Assembly (NCBI GenBank): GCA_903955385.1
Contig: CAJBNH010000025.1
Location: 1-47,778, forward strand
Direction of reading: 5' to 3'
From: an uncultured Myxococcales bacterium
Lineage (GTDB): Bacteria; Myxococcota_A; UBA9042
DNA length: 47,778 bases
The translations under genes and the position numbers were made by a program. The notes beneath the pieces were generated by a model that worked only from the letters and a program-made list of their open reading frames with translations, did not search any database and was not told the origin of the DNA. Of this stretch, positions 16,243 through 24,780 are shown in pieces. The first letter of the stretch is position 1. Each line of letters begins with the position of its first letter.

Positions 16243-16857
16243 TCAGGGAGTCTGGTCGCGGCAGCTGGGCGTCTGCACGGGTGACTCGGCGACGCACACG
16301 CCCGCCTGCTGCGGATCCTCCTCGCCGAACAAGCCCTTGCAGCCGTTGAAACAGTACGGACCATAGCCCTTCGCCACCGGGACGTCCTCGCACTCGAAGT
16401 GGCCGACGCACGCCTGCCCCAAGGCGACCTTGCCCGACACGACCTTGTTGCAAGCCGACAGGATGTCGATCGCCGAGCCGGTGCAGGGGGCGCGAACGGC
16501 GTCCAGACACGCTTGGGCATCGGTGGCGCTATACCGCGACTTGCCAGAGGTGATGGACGCCGCGATGGCCTTGCGCTGGCGGTCCAGGTTGGCGGGAATG
16601 GCCGAGAGGCAGGCCTCCACGGTCTTGTGCCGGGCGCTGTCACCGCAGCGGATCTCGCGGTCGCACTCGGCGGCGGCGTAGGACCCGATGTAGATCGCGT
16701 AGTTGGCAACCTCTGGCGCCTTGCCACCGGGGTCGGCGCTTCCGCCCTTGGTGGAGGCGTCGGAGCAGGCGACCAGCATCGCGCCGGCAACGACCCACGC
16801 CATCGCGTGCAGTGGACTGGACGAACGCGCGGCGCGCTCGGGGGGGCGAGATGGCAT
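16243..16857 (-). CDS. Cysteine-rich lipoprotein, paralogue of the N-terminal domain at 1802-3097
   Basis: 204 residues from ATG 16857; the signal has a longish n-region and ends in lipobox LVAC (AWVVAGAMLVAC). The mature domain has a regular Cys pattern: AECDREIRCG, ACLSAI, SGKSRYSATDAQACLDAVRAPC, SACNKVVSGKVALGQAC, HFEC and YCFNGC. The order and spacing parallel the N-terminal part of the 1802-3097 protein (CAYLTKCG ... SGKVKFDGAKAAECLQSF ... PC ... GSQVVGTPC). The two therefore appear homologous, this one ending after the first following Cys modules. Likely surface-anchored and disulfide-stabilised; function unknown. It lies 136 bp upstream of pgk on the same strand. Confidence 0.75.
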   Translation of the reverse strand: MPSRPPERAARSSSPLHAMAWVVAGAMLVACSDASTKGGSADPGGKAPEVANYAIYIGSYAAAECDREIRCGDSARHKTVEACLSAIPANLDRQRKAIAASITSGKSRYSATDAQACLDAVRAPCTGSAIDILSACNKVVSGKVALGQACVGHFECEDVPVAKGYGPYCFNGCKGLFGEEDPQQAGVCVAESPVQTPSCRDQTP

Positions 16858-17084
16858 CGGGATCAGCGCCTCGAAAGGCTGTCGCGTGCTCGGGGGACCG
16901 TGTGACCGCGCTTCGGGGGGAAAGAGCGGCCAAGCGGCGCGAATCGCGCGAAGGGGGGGACGCCGGCCTGTCGGGGGGACGCCGGCGCAGCCAAGGGTAA
17001 GCCCGGCTGGGCGAGGGAGCAAGCAAGCTTTCACACAGGATCAGACGGCGGCCACATCGCCCTGTGGCGACTGGACTCCCGCCG
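16858..17084. repeat. Intergenic stretch with a 14-bp direct repeat
   Basis: The 227 bp before the 16857 start contain two exact copies of GGGGGGACGCCGGC (16954-16967 and 16973-16986), 19 bp apart start to start. They lie about 100 bp upstream of that start codon. I see no gene here. The repeats could be a tandem binding site or simple-sequence duplication. Confidence 0.5.
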
Positions 17085-19556
17085 TTAGAGGCCGACGAAC
17101 GCCTTGAGCCAGAGGTACCAGCCGTAGGTCGCGGTGTAGGTCTCCAAGCCCGTCGCATCGCCGACGACGAAGCTGCCGCCCGCAAACGACGCCGTGCCGT
17201 AGGTGGGGCCCTTGGCGATGAAGTCGGCCACGCCGAAGTCGCCGGTGAAGGCGCCGGGGCTGCAGTTCTCGTCGGTGATGCCCTCGCAGGTGTCGTCGAT
17301 GCCGTTGCACAGCTCCGTCAACGCGGGGACAACGGCCCCGAGGCACGCCGTCAGCTTGCCATCGTCCTGACACTTCTGGATGCCGTCCTTGCACTTGCCC
17401 TTGCCGCGCGTCTTGGGGTCGCCGGTGTAGCACGCGGTCTTGACCGTGGTGTCGACGGCGTTGCTGCAGCCCTTGACGGCGTCGCAGCTGTCGATCGTGC
17501 AGGGATTGCCGTCGTCACACGACACCGCCGCGCCGCCGACACAAGTGTACAGGCCGCTTGCGGTTTCGACCCCACACGCATCGCCTTTGGTGCACGCGTT
17601 GGCGTCGTCGCAGGACTTCGGGATGGGCACGAACACGCAAGCGGCGTTCGAGCTGTCGCAGCTGTCCTTGGTGCAGGTCTCGCCGTCGTCGCACACCTTG
17701 GCCTTGCCGACCAAGCAGGTGCCGTTGCTGCACACATCCGCCACGGTGCAGGCGTTGCCGTCGGCGTCGCACGGTGAGGTGCTGGCGACGTACTCACAGC
17801 CCGCCTTGGGGTCGCAGCTGTCGTCGGTGCACGGGTTGACGTCATCGCAGACCTGCACACTGCCGGGCGTACACGCACCGTCCTGACACTTGTCGCCGAC
17901 GGTGCACAGGCTGCCGTCCGCGTCGCACCCCAGCCCTGCGGGCTGCTGCGCAACGACACACAGGCCGGTGACTGCGCTGCAGGCGACGGACTGGCACTGG
18001 GTGTTCAGCGAAACGTCGCACACGACGACCGTCGCCTTGTCGACGTTGCAGACCGACTGCGCCGGCTCGTTCTTGTCGCAGAACAGCGTGCCATTGCAGG
18101 GGTTGCCGTCCTCCTGCGCCACGCAGTCGACGTCGGTGACGCACTTGCAGTTGTTCTGGCCGGACACGCACTCGCCCTGACTGCAGAGGTCACCCTCTGT
18201 GCAGGGGTTGCCGTCGTTGCAAGCCACGCCGCTGGCGCCGGCCTTGTCGTGAACGCAACCCTGTGCAGGCAAACAGGAATCCGCCGTGCACGGGTCCTGG
18301 TCGTCGCATGTCGTCGTCACGTCGATGGCCAGACCCAAGCACACGCCTCCCTTGCACGTCTCGCTGTCGGTGCAGCCGTTGCCGTCGCTGCACACCGTGC
18401 CGTCGATGTTGGCGTGCTTGCAGCCGCTGGCTGGGTCACAGCTGTCGGAGGTGCAGGTGTTCAGGTCGTCGCAGCTGACGTTGATGCCGTTGCACACTGA
18501 AGTGACGGTGTCGGTAGCTGCGCACGAGTCGTCGGCCGTGCACGGGCTGCCGTCGTCACAGGCATAGCCGTCGGGCCGCAGCACAAACTTGCAGTTGCCG
18601 GTCGCCTTGTCACAGCTGCCCGTGATGCAGGACTCGCCCGACTCGCACGCCTTCAGCGCGCCAGCCTGACACGTTCCGCCCTGACACACATCGCCGACGG
18701 TGCAGCCGTCGCCGTCCGCGTCGCACGGAGCGACGTTGTCGGTGACCGTACAGCCGATGGCCAGATCACAGACGTCGTCGGTGCAAGGATTGCCGTCGTC
18801 GCACACAAGCACGGGTCCCGCCTTGCACTTGCCCTCGACACAGGTGTCGTTCGCCGTGCAGGCACTGCCGTCGGCGTCACAGGCCCCCGTACGCGGCGTG
18901 AAGGTGCACTCCCCCGTCGGCTTGCACAGGTCATCGGTGCAGGCACTTCCGTCGTCGCACACGGCGTCGTCGGTCTTGCCGTTGCAGTCGTTGTCCTTGC
19001 CGTCGCAGATCTCCGCGCTGGGGGCCGGGGCGCTGCAGGCCGCAAGACCGCCGCCGGACGGAGCACCAGGCTTGCCGGAGGCGAGACAAGCCCGCGTTCC
19101 CGTACACTTTCCTACCGCTGCCGCACTCGAGACGAAGCAAGTCGTCGCCCACTCGTTGGCCATCGCCTCCGCCGAGCACGCGCACTCGCCTCCTGCCTTG
19201 ACGACGCACTGCTTGACGGCCGCGCCGGTGACATCCTTGCTGTCCGCGCAGACGTAGCCGTCGGTACAATCGGTGTCCGTCGAGCAAGCCGCGCCGCAGA
19301 AGGCGCCGAGGTCCCCGTGGTCGACGCAGCGCGCCTCCCCGGAGGTCGGCCCCTGACAATCTGCATTGGCGTTGCAGGGGTTGCAAAGCCCGGCACGGGA
19401 CGCGACGGTGCCGTCGGCCGTGTCCTGAACGACATCGGTGGCAGGGTCGGTCGCCTCGCTGTCGCCGCAGGACGCCAGACCTGCCGCCGTTCCGGCAAGC
19501 AGGCAGGCCAATCGAACGAACCCGGCAATGCCGAGGCCGGAGTGGGTGGTGTGCAT
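17085..19556 (-). CDS. MopE-type/cysteine-repeat surface lipoprotein
   Basis: 823 residues from ATG 19556; lipobox LASC (GTAAGLASCGDS). After an N-terminal Cys region comes one MopE-type motif (EICDGKDNDCNGKTDD). Then about 16 tandem Cys modules follow with the core CDDGNPCTDDSC or CDADGxxCTxxDxC, alternating with short GxC....C turns. A second MopE-type motif (ELCNGIDDTCEGITDENC) sits near residue 750. The Asp-rich cores suggest calcium-stabilised, disulfide-rich rods; that is an inference. Residues about 770-823 are Cys-free with aromatic strands and may be a separate end domain. It starts 14 bp after the P-domain gene, so the two are probably co-transcribed. Not an obvious enzyme. Confidence 0.85.
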   Translation of the reverse strand: MHTTHSGLGIAGFVRLACLLAGTAAGLASCGDSEATDPATDVVQDTADGTVASRAGLCNPCNANADCQGPTSGEARCVDHGDLGAFCGAACSTDTDCTDGYVCADSKDVTGAAVKQCVVKAGGECACSAEAMANEWATTCFVSSAAAVGKCTGTRACLASGKPGAPSGGGLAACSAPAPSAEICDGKDNDCNGKTDDAVCDDGSACTDDLCKPTGECTFTPRTGACDADGSACTANDTCVEGKCKAGPVLVCDDGNPCTDDVCDLAIGCTVTDNVAPCDADGDGCTVGDVCQGGTCQAGALKACESGESCITGSCDKATGNCKFVLRPDGYACDDGSPCTADDSCAATDTVTSVCNGINVSCDDLNTCTSDSCDPASGCKHANIDGTVCSDGNGCTDSETCKGGVCLGLAIDVTTTCDDQDPCTADSCLPAQGCVHDKAGASGVACNDGNPCTEGDLCSQGECVSGQNNCKCVTDVDCVAQEDGNPCNGTLFCDKNEPAQSVCNVDKATVVVCDVSLNTQCQSVACSAVTGLCVVAQQPAGLGCDADGSLCTVGDKCQDGACTPGSVQVCDDVNPCTDDSCDPKAGCEYVASTSPCDADGNACTVADVCSNGTCLVGKAKVCDDGETCTKDSCDSSNAACVFVPIPKSCDDANACTKGDACGVETASGLYTCVGGAAVSCDDGNPCTIDSCDAVKGCSNAVDTTVKTACYTGDPKTRGKGKCKDGIQKCQDDGKLTACLGAVVPALTELCNGIDDTCEGITDENCSPGAFTGDFGVADFIAKGPTYGTASFAGGSFVVGDATGLETYTATYGWYLWLKAFVGL

Positions 19557-19570
19557 CGCGCTCTCCCGGT

Positions 19571-21505
19571 TTACTGCTCGTACCCGCCCGTCGCCGTGTC
19601 GAGGTCGTCGATGAACTCCAAGCCTTCTGGCAACACCAGGCAATCGTTGTAGAAGCCAAGCGTGACCGAGCGGAATTCACCGGTATCGGGAGAGGAGCCC
19701 GAAACGAAGATGACGGTGCTCGTGCGGCTGGCCGGGATGGTCAAGCTCAAGCTCGCGCTGCAGCCGATGCCGCAGTCGTCGTTCGAGGCCCAGGTGTCCT
19801 CGCCGTTCAAGGTGACGGAGGCGAGCTCGCCCCAGCTGGCGAACGAGGTGTACCAGAAGTAGGGCGTCCAGGTGATGTCGCTGCTCGTGTTGTTGCGGAC
19901 GCGGAACAGGGCGCCGGCCATCTTGCCGTTGGTCGACGAATACGCGCGCCAGGACTCGCTCCATACGTTCGAGTTCCTGCGGGCAAATGCGGTCTTGTTG
20001 AAGAGGGCAGATTGGACTTCCTTGTCTCCCGAGATGCTGGCCGCGTGAGCCGCGCCGTCGGTCCACGAGGACGGATTGACGCCGCCAAACAGCGCGGGAT
20101 CGTCGTTGTGCATCCAGCCCGAGCCCTCCCAGTACGTCGACCAGACCGCCCAGCGATAAGTCGGGTGGGGCAGGCCGGTCACAGTACCCTTGATGTTGAG
20201 TGCGCCGTTGATGGTCAGGCCGCCCGAGACCAGCAGGTCACCGGTGACGCCGACCTTCTTGGTCGAAAGCGTCTTGAGCTTGAGGCCCCAACTCTTCACC
20301 GCGCCGTCGATGTTGTTGTCCAGCAGACCGTCGTCGACCACTCGGATGTACCACTTGCCCTTGGCATTCTTTCCGTGTCAGGTGGTCAGGTCGCCGCTGA
20401 TGGTCTTGGTCTTGTCGGGGAAGCTGGTCTTGATCTCGGTGCCGGACGAGCCCTTGTCGTGCAACACGTACTCGTCGCCGTTCGGGTCGAAGGCCGAGAC
20501 CGTCAGCTTGGTGAGGTCCGAGTTCGTCAGTTCCAGCGTGATCACCAGGGACTGCGCGATGCCGAAGTCGGGCAGAATCAGGGTGTCGGATACGCCGACC
20601 GGGCTGTTGTCGGGGATCGGGATGTCCGACTGGCCGTTGTAGACCTCGTCGAACTGCACGTTGACCAAGCCGTTGGAGACCTCGTCGATGCCGTCGGGCG
20701 GCAGGTACTTCGTGTCGATGTACCCCACGTTCGCCTCGATGCAATCCAGCGTGCCGTCGGCCTTGATCCCTTGGACGACCAGACCCGTGCCGCAGCCGAC
20801 GCCCACTGCGACGCTGACGGGAGCGCCCAGCAGATCCGTGTACTTGCCCGTCGTCGCAACCTTGGACAGGGCCGCAGCCTTGGCATAAACGGTCAGGTCG
20901 GGCACGCCGGTCAGGTCCGCGTACGCCCCTGAGGTGGCCGACTTGGCCAGGTCACCGGCCTTGGCGAACACGGTGAGGTCAGCCGACTTGGCGTAGGCGG
21001 CAAGGTCGGCCGACTTGGCGTAGGGCGCCAGCACGTCGTCCGCCAGATGTGACGTCTTGATGCAGCCGGAGCAGTCCAACGACTCGGCCAGCGAGGCGCG
21101 CATCGAGAACGGCACCGAGGCGATGGCCTGGCGCGAGAACTCGGGGTCCGACTCCACCTTCATCGACAGGAACGGCGTCGCCATGTTGGCGAGCGCATCC
21201 GCCGTCAGCGGCGTCTTGCTGCCAATCGCGTAGCTGTACACGCCGTTCTTCACGGCGATGTCCACGGGACCCTCGGTGTAGACCGGGTTGCCACCCACCG
21301 CGCCGGTGAAGACGCTGAAGGTCACCTTGTACGAACCGTCCGCCACGGGTCCGCCGCCGACGGCGAACAGCCCTCCGTGCACGGTCATGACGGAGGGGAC
21401 GGCGGCAAGGGCAAGCCCGGGCAGCGCGACGAGGACCGCGACAGCCAGACCGGACCACAGGCCGAGTCGGCCGGATCGAACGAGAGAGTTCTCCATGAAA
21501 TTCAT
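19571..21505 (-). CDS. Secreted P-domain (proprotein convertase type) protein interrupted by an in-frame TGA
   Basis: 644 codons from ATG 21505 to the stop at 19571, with TGA at codon 376 (20380-20378). Signal peptide about 1-35 (LAVAVLVALPGLALA). Residues 36-130 resemble surface-fibre head regions (ADGSYKVTFSVF, ASVPFSMRASLAES). Then come repeats of YAKSADL (about 150-215), then a P/Homo B domain (about 305-415). The P domain runs ...ISGDLTT-stop-HGKNAKGKWYIRVVDDG...VKSWGLKL, so the stop takes the aromatic position of its F/W-x-G motif while the frame continues unbroken. The C-terminal third (YRWAVWSTYWEGSGWMHNDD...) is a separate aromatic-rich domain. Either a nonsense mutation (TGG to TGA), readthrough, or a base error. 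The 375-residue upstream product is the minimum. Confidence 0.75.
20378..20380 (-). other. In-frame TGA codon inside the P domain
   Basis: Minus-strand codons read ACC ACC TGA CAC GGA AAG, giving LTT-stop-HGKNAKGKWY in one frame with no shift. The base after TGA is C, known as a leaky context. TGA serves as a normal stop for many other genes here (for example 938, 4117, 10987), so general reassignment to Trp is unlikely. Confidence 0.85.
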
Positions 21506-21942
21506 CTTCTTGCGACGTTGGACAGGCCGCGCAATGTGGACGCGGGCCGCGAGCGATTGGCGGCTTTGTACCCGAATCCGCTGACGCTTGCGCGGTCCGG
21601 CGCGAAGATTCGTGACCGGAGTGAGCAGGCCGACACACGGCAACTGTCACCCGCGACCTCCATAACCACTGGTCATGACATGCGAATCACGCCTATTGCC
21701 CCCAATTGTGTAGGTTCTTCACTGTCAATTCTTCACGACCCACCGTCCCGTCCGGGGGCGATCGCCGGTCCGGCCCGGTCGGTGTCCAGGGGTCTGACCA
21801 CTGCCACTGCCACGCTGGGTCCGGCGGCCCTTGCAGAGGCCCCGTGCCGCCCGCCGTGCCGTCGACGAGGATCGCAGGAAAGTGGCCTTCCTTCCGTACC
21901 CTATGTACCCTGCCCTCCGCTTGTCGCGCTGAGGCAGACCGC
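21506..21942. promoter_or_regulatory. 437-bp divergent intergenic region
   Basis: It separates the P-domain gene (-) from the metallophosphoesterase gene (+). It is AT-richer near 21690-21740, where TTCTTCA occurs twice within 20 bp and TTGACA reads on the minus strand (21723-21728), about 200 bp from the minus-strand start. On the plus side TATGTACCCT (21903-21912) could hold a -10 box 30 nt before the start at 21943. No gene is supported here. Confidence 0.35.
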
Positions 21943-23415
21943 ATGTCCGACTTCCCACAAGACCTGATCGTGCTGAGCGACCTGCACATGGGCCGCGGCC
22001 GTAACCACGACAGCGGTCGCCACTTTCGCCTCGAAGCCTTCTTCTACGACGACGACCTGCTGCGGTTCTGCCAGTACCTGTGTGCAGAGGCCGACCGCAC
22101 CCTTCGCCCGTTCAAGCTGATCTTCAACGGCGACGCGTTCGACTTCCTACGCATCGACCCCGAGGGCGCGGCGAGCGAGGCCGACGACACGCCCGACCCG
22201 TCCAGGACGGCCGCAACCGTTCGACGCATTCTGGAAGGTCATCCGCGCTTTCTGGACGCGCTGGCGACCGTGGTGCTTGCCGATCACGACGTGGTGTTCC
22301 TGCCCGGCAACCACGACATCGAGCTGCAGTGGGCGCCCGTGCAGGATGCGGTTCGAGCGGCGGTGCAATTGGCGGCGGTCAAGCTGAGCGGTGACCCGGC
22401 GAAGGCCCTTGCGGCAATGCCCCACCTGTCCTTCCAGCCTTGGTTCTATCACGAGCCCGGTCGCGTCTGGATCGAGCACGGCTGCCAGTACGACCCGGAG
22501 AATGCTTTTCGCTCGTTCCTGCGAAGCGGAGCCCCCGAGGACGCCGAAGCACTGGCCGCCACCGAGCTCGACATGCCACTGGGCAACTTCTTTCAGCGGT
22601 ACCTGTACAACGGCTTCGGCCCGATCACCTTCATCGTCCCGACCACGCGCGCCAACTTCCGATACGGCAAGTGGTTATTGATGAACGACCCACGGCTGCT
22701 GGTCAGTGCCTTCACCCGCCACGGCCCCTTCGCGTGGGAGTGGATGAAGCGCATGACGCGGCGGCAGCTGGAGGTTCAGGGCACGCAGAAGCTCAAGGAC
22801 CTGCACGCCAAGGAGTTGCGCGACTTGGGCGAGAAGACCGGTCTGCGCGACAGTCTGGAAGCCATCGACATGCTCAAGAGCTTGCGCGGTGACGTGGTGT
22901 CGGCCGTGCGGTCGATGCTGCGGGACCTGCTGCGGACGGGCGGCGCGGCGCTGGCGATTGGCCTGCTGGTGGCGACGCTGTGGTACCTGAGCTTCGAGGC
23001 GATGCGCGAGACCTCGCTGGGGTTGCGCGTGGTCCTGTTCCTGACGCTGAACTTCGTGTTCATGGCGGCGGGGATGACGGCGGTGGGCGTCGAGCTGTTC
23101 CGGGAGCGGCCGTCCAAGGGACTGTCGCCCATGGTCGAAGCGGCCCAGCAGATCTCGCAGCGGATGCAGGTCCCTATCGTCGCGTTCGGACACACGCACG
23201 AAGAGGCCGTGCAGCGTCTGGATCTGCAGAAGGCAGGGCGAAGCTGGTACTTCAACACCGGTACGTGGATCGCCGTGTTCACGCACGACGTGCTGCTGCC
23301 GCGCGAACGGGTGCAGTTCACGTTCCTGCGCATCCGCGGCGACCAGGCCGAATTGCTGCACTGGAGTCCCGTGCTGCGAGAGCCGGCTCAGGTGGTGCTG
23401 ATCGATGAGGCTTGA
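21943..23415 (+). CDS. Membrane-associated calcineurin-like metallophosphoesterase
   Basis: 490 residues from ATG 21943, with a GAGG site upstream; the frame extends further back without sensible protein. All metallophosphoesterase motifs are present in order: LSDLHMGRG (residues 10-18), NGDAFDF, LPGNHDIE and, far downstream, FGHTHEEAV (about 410). Before the last motif there are two transmembrane helices (about 328-348 and 352-380; ALAIGLLVATLWYL, VLFLTLNFVFMAAG). The enzyme domain would therefore be tethered with both halves on one side. Substrate cannot be told: LpxH-like lipid, nucleotide and phosphoprotein roles are all possible. No lipid A gene is nearby. Confidence 0.85.
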   Translation: MSDFPQDLIVLSDLHMGRGRNHDSGRHFRLEAFFYDDDLLRFCQYLCAEADRTLRPFKLIFNGDAFDFLRIDPEGAASEADDTPDPSRTAATVRRILEGHPRFLDALATVVLADHDVVFLPGNHDIELQWAPVQDAVRAAVQLAAVKLSGDPAKALAAMPHLSFQPWFYHEPGRVWIEHGCQYDPENAFRSFLRSGAPEDAEALAATELDMPLGNFFQRYLYNGFGPITFIVPTTRANFRYGKWLLMNDPRLLVSAFTRHGPFAWEWMKRMTRRQLEVQGTQKLKDLHAKELRDLGEKTGLRDSLEAIDMLKSLRGDVVSAVRSMLRDLLRTGGAALAIGLLVATLWYLSFEAMRETSLGLRVVLFLTLNFVFMAAGMTAVGVELFRERPSKGLSPMVEAAQQISQRMQVPIVAFGHTHEEAVQRLDLQKAGRSWYFNTGTWIAVFTHDVLLPRERVQFTFLRIRGDQAELLHWSPVLREPAQVVLIDEA

Positions 23416-23443
23416 CGGGGCGGAGTAGTACGGCAGTGGCGAA

Positions 23444-23462
23444 GTTCGATCCCGGATCGAAC
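23444..23462. terminator. Perfect 19-bp hairpin between convergent genes
   Basis: GTTCGATCC-C-GGATCGAAC is a 9-bp perfect inverted repeat in the 62 bp between stops at 23415 (+) and 23478 (-). A second perfect palindrome, GCGTACTAGTACGC (23473-23486), overlaps the minus-strand stop codon. Position suggests bidirectional termination; there is no T-tract. Confidence 0.5.
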
Positions 23463-23477
23463 TCGAGGTTTGGCGTA

Positions 23478-24308
23478 CTAGTACGCGCGCTCCCACAGGC
23501 GTGGAATCTTCTCGGGGAAGCGCCAGAGGTACGACGACGTGGCGTTGCCGACGTAGATGCCGCCGTGCGCTTCGCGGTCGTAGCCGATCCAGGCCGAGAT
23601 CGGCACGCGGTTGAAGGCGTCGCCGATGACGATCGACTTGGTCTTCTTCTTCAGGTTGGCCGTCAGCTCAGCGCGGGCGGTGTCGAGGATGTTCAGCGCC
23701 GCAAGGTGCACGCCGGGGTTGCCGCGCAGCTCTGTGAAGGCGACCTGACGCATCTTCTTGCCTTCGCGGTGCGTCGCGTACCAGACGTACTCAGCGGGCG
23801 TCAGGTTCGACAGCACGACGATCTCGATCGGGCTGAAGATCATGTACAAGCGCGGGCGACGGTGCGGCGGACGCTCCAGACCGGCGGCCTGAGCGATGTC
23901 GTCCGGGGTCATGCCGTCGACGCAGACGCCGTCGCGGAAGCGGAAGGGCTCGCCTGTCGACTCCATCTCCAACAGCTCGCCACCGGTCTTGACCAAGTGG
24001 ATGGACTTCCACGCATCGATCGGCGTGCAGCTGAAGGCGTTGTTCGAGAGCGCGGTCTTGGTCCGGTTGCCGGCGCCAGTCTTCTCGAGCGCGGCGACGG
24101 AGTCCCGGTGGGCGTCGCGCCAACCACCCTCGTCCAAGTACTCGAACGCAGGCTTGTTGTTCTCGAGGGCGAGGTCGACGAGGATCGACCGACCCTGGAA
24201 GTACTTGCCCGAGCCGGGGCTCCGGTGGGCAGCAAATTCCTCGAGGCCGAGGCTGGTGGCGGTCACGATGCCCTGGGGAAGGCTGAGGATCAGCTGGTTC
24301 TGTACCAT
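23478..24308 (-). CDS. Unknown protein, 276 residues
   Basis: The ATG at 24308 follows AAGGAG at good spacing; an upstream in-frame ATG adds only an arginine-rich stretch. There is no signal peptide or transmembrane segment. The sequence starts MVQNQLILSLPQGIVTATS, has mixed alpha/beta composition with KKKTKSIVIGDAFNRVP near residue 225, and ends in WRFPEKIPRLWERAY. I recognise no family. Codon use and the ribosome site support a real, cytosolic protein. It is divergent from hppA and convergent with the phosphoesterase gene, with the palindromes at 23444-23486 at its end. Confidence 0.7.
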   Translation of the reverse strand: MVQNQLILSLPQGIVTATSLGLEEFAAHRSPGSGKYFQGRSILVDLALENNKPAFEYLDEGGWRDAHRDSVAALEKTGAGNRTKTALSNNAFSCTPIDAWKSIHLVKTGGELLEMESTGEPFRFRDGVCVDGMTPDDIAQAAGLERPPHRRPRLYMIFSPIEIVVLSNLTPAEYVWYATHREGKKMRQVAFTELRGNPGVHLAALNILDTARAELTANLKKKTKSIVIGDAFNRVPISAWIGYDREAHGGIYVGNATSSYLWRFPEKIPRLWERAY

Positions 24309-24780
24309 GGGTGAGACTCCTTGCGAGGGGCGCCTGAGCAAGCCAGGAACGCGCAGGAAACTTAGCCGCATCTTGCGCGGAGAGCAACGTCTGCACGCCG
24401 GATTCGCGTCCGTGAACGGCGAGACTTCCGAAGTGGCCCACTTCGACGCAGGACTGCGGAACTCGTCGCCTCCCGCAACCCCCTGATCTCGATCGCGATC
24501 TACCCGGCACCCGCTGTTCTGGACAGGACGGGGGCGATGCCGGACGTGCCCTCAACCATCGCTCAGTCGCGACTTGACCCCCCACGTCACAAGCGTACTG
24601 TCTGCGTGCATCGACCGCAGAACTCGGAACGACCGAGCCAAGCGGCAGATGGACTGGCGTCAGGGTTCCGGTGCGAGGCAGTGGCAGGCGGTCGCCCACT
24701 GAACTTCCGGGCTCCGCGGCCTCACCCGCCTGGGTTCGACCAGGTGCCTCGACTTCCGTGCCCTATCACGGAGGTATTGC
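24309..24780. promoter_or_regulatory. 472-bp divergent region upstream of hppA
   Basis: No protein is supported; reading frames across it do not match hppA or any family I know. It holds the palindrome GATCGCGATC (24491-24500). A TTGACC/TACTGT pair with 16-bp spacing (24574-24601) has a good -35 and a weak -10, 180 nt before hppA. The 3' end carries a strong ACGGAGGTA ribosome site for the TTG start of hppA. Confidence 0.35.

Noticed and set aside
17085-19556. Tandem DNA repeats in the Cys-rich lipoprotein gene as a CRISPR-like array
   Set aside because: The periodicity is at protein level (CDDGxxCT cores) in one open frame; DNA units vary and there are no conserved spacers.
20378-20380. Selenocysteine or UGA-as-tryptophan decoding at the in-frame TGA
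   Set aside because: No evident SECIS-like hairpin right after the codon, no redox motif, and TGA ends many other genes here.
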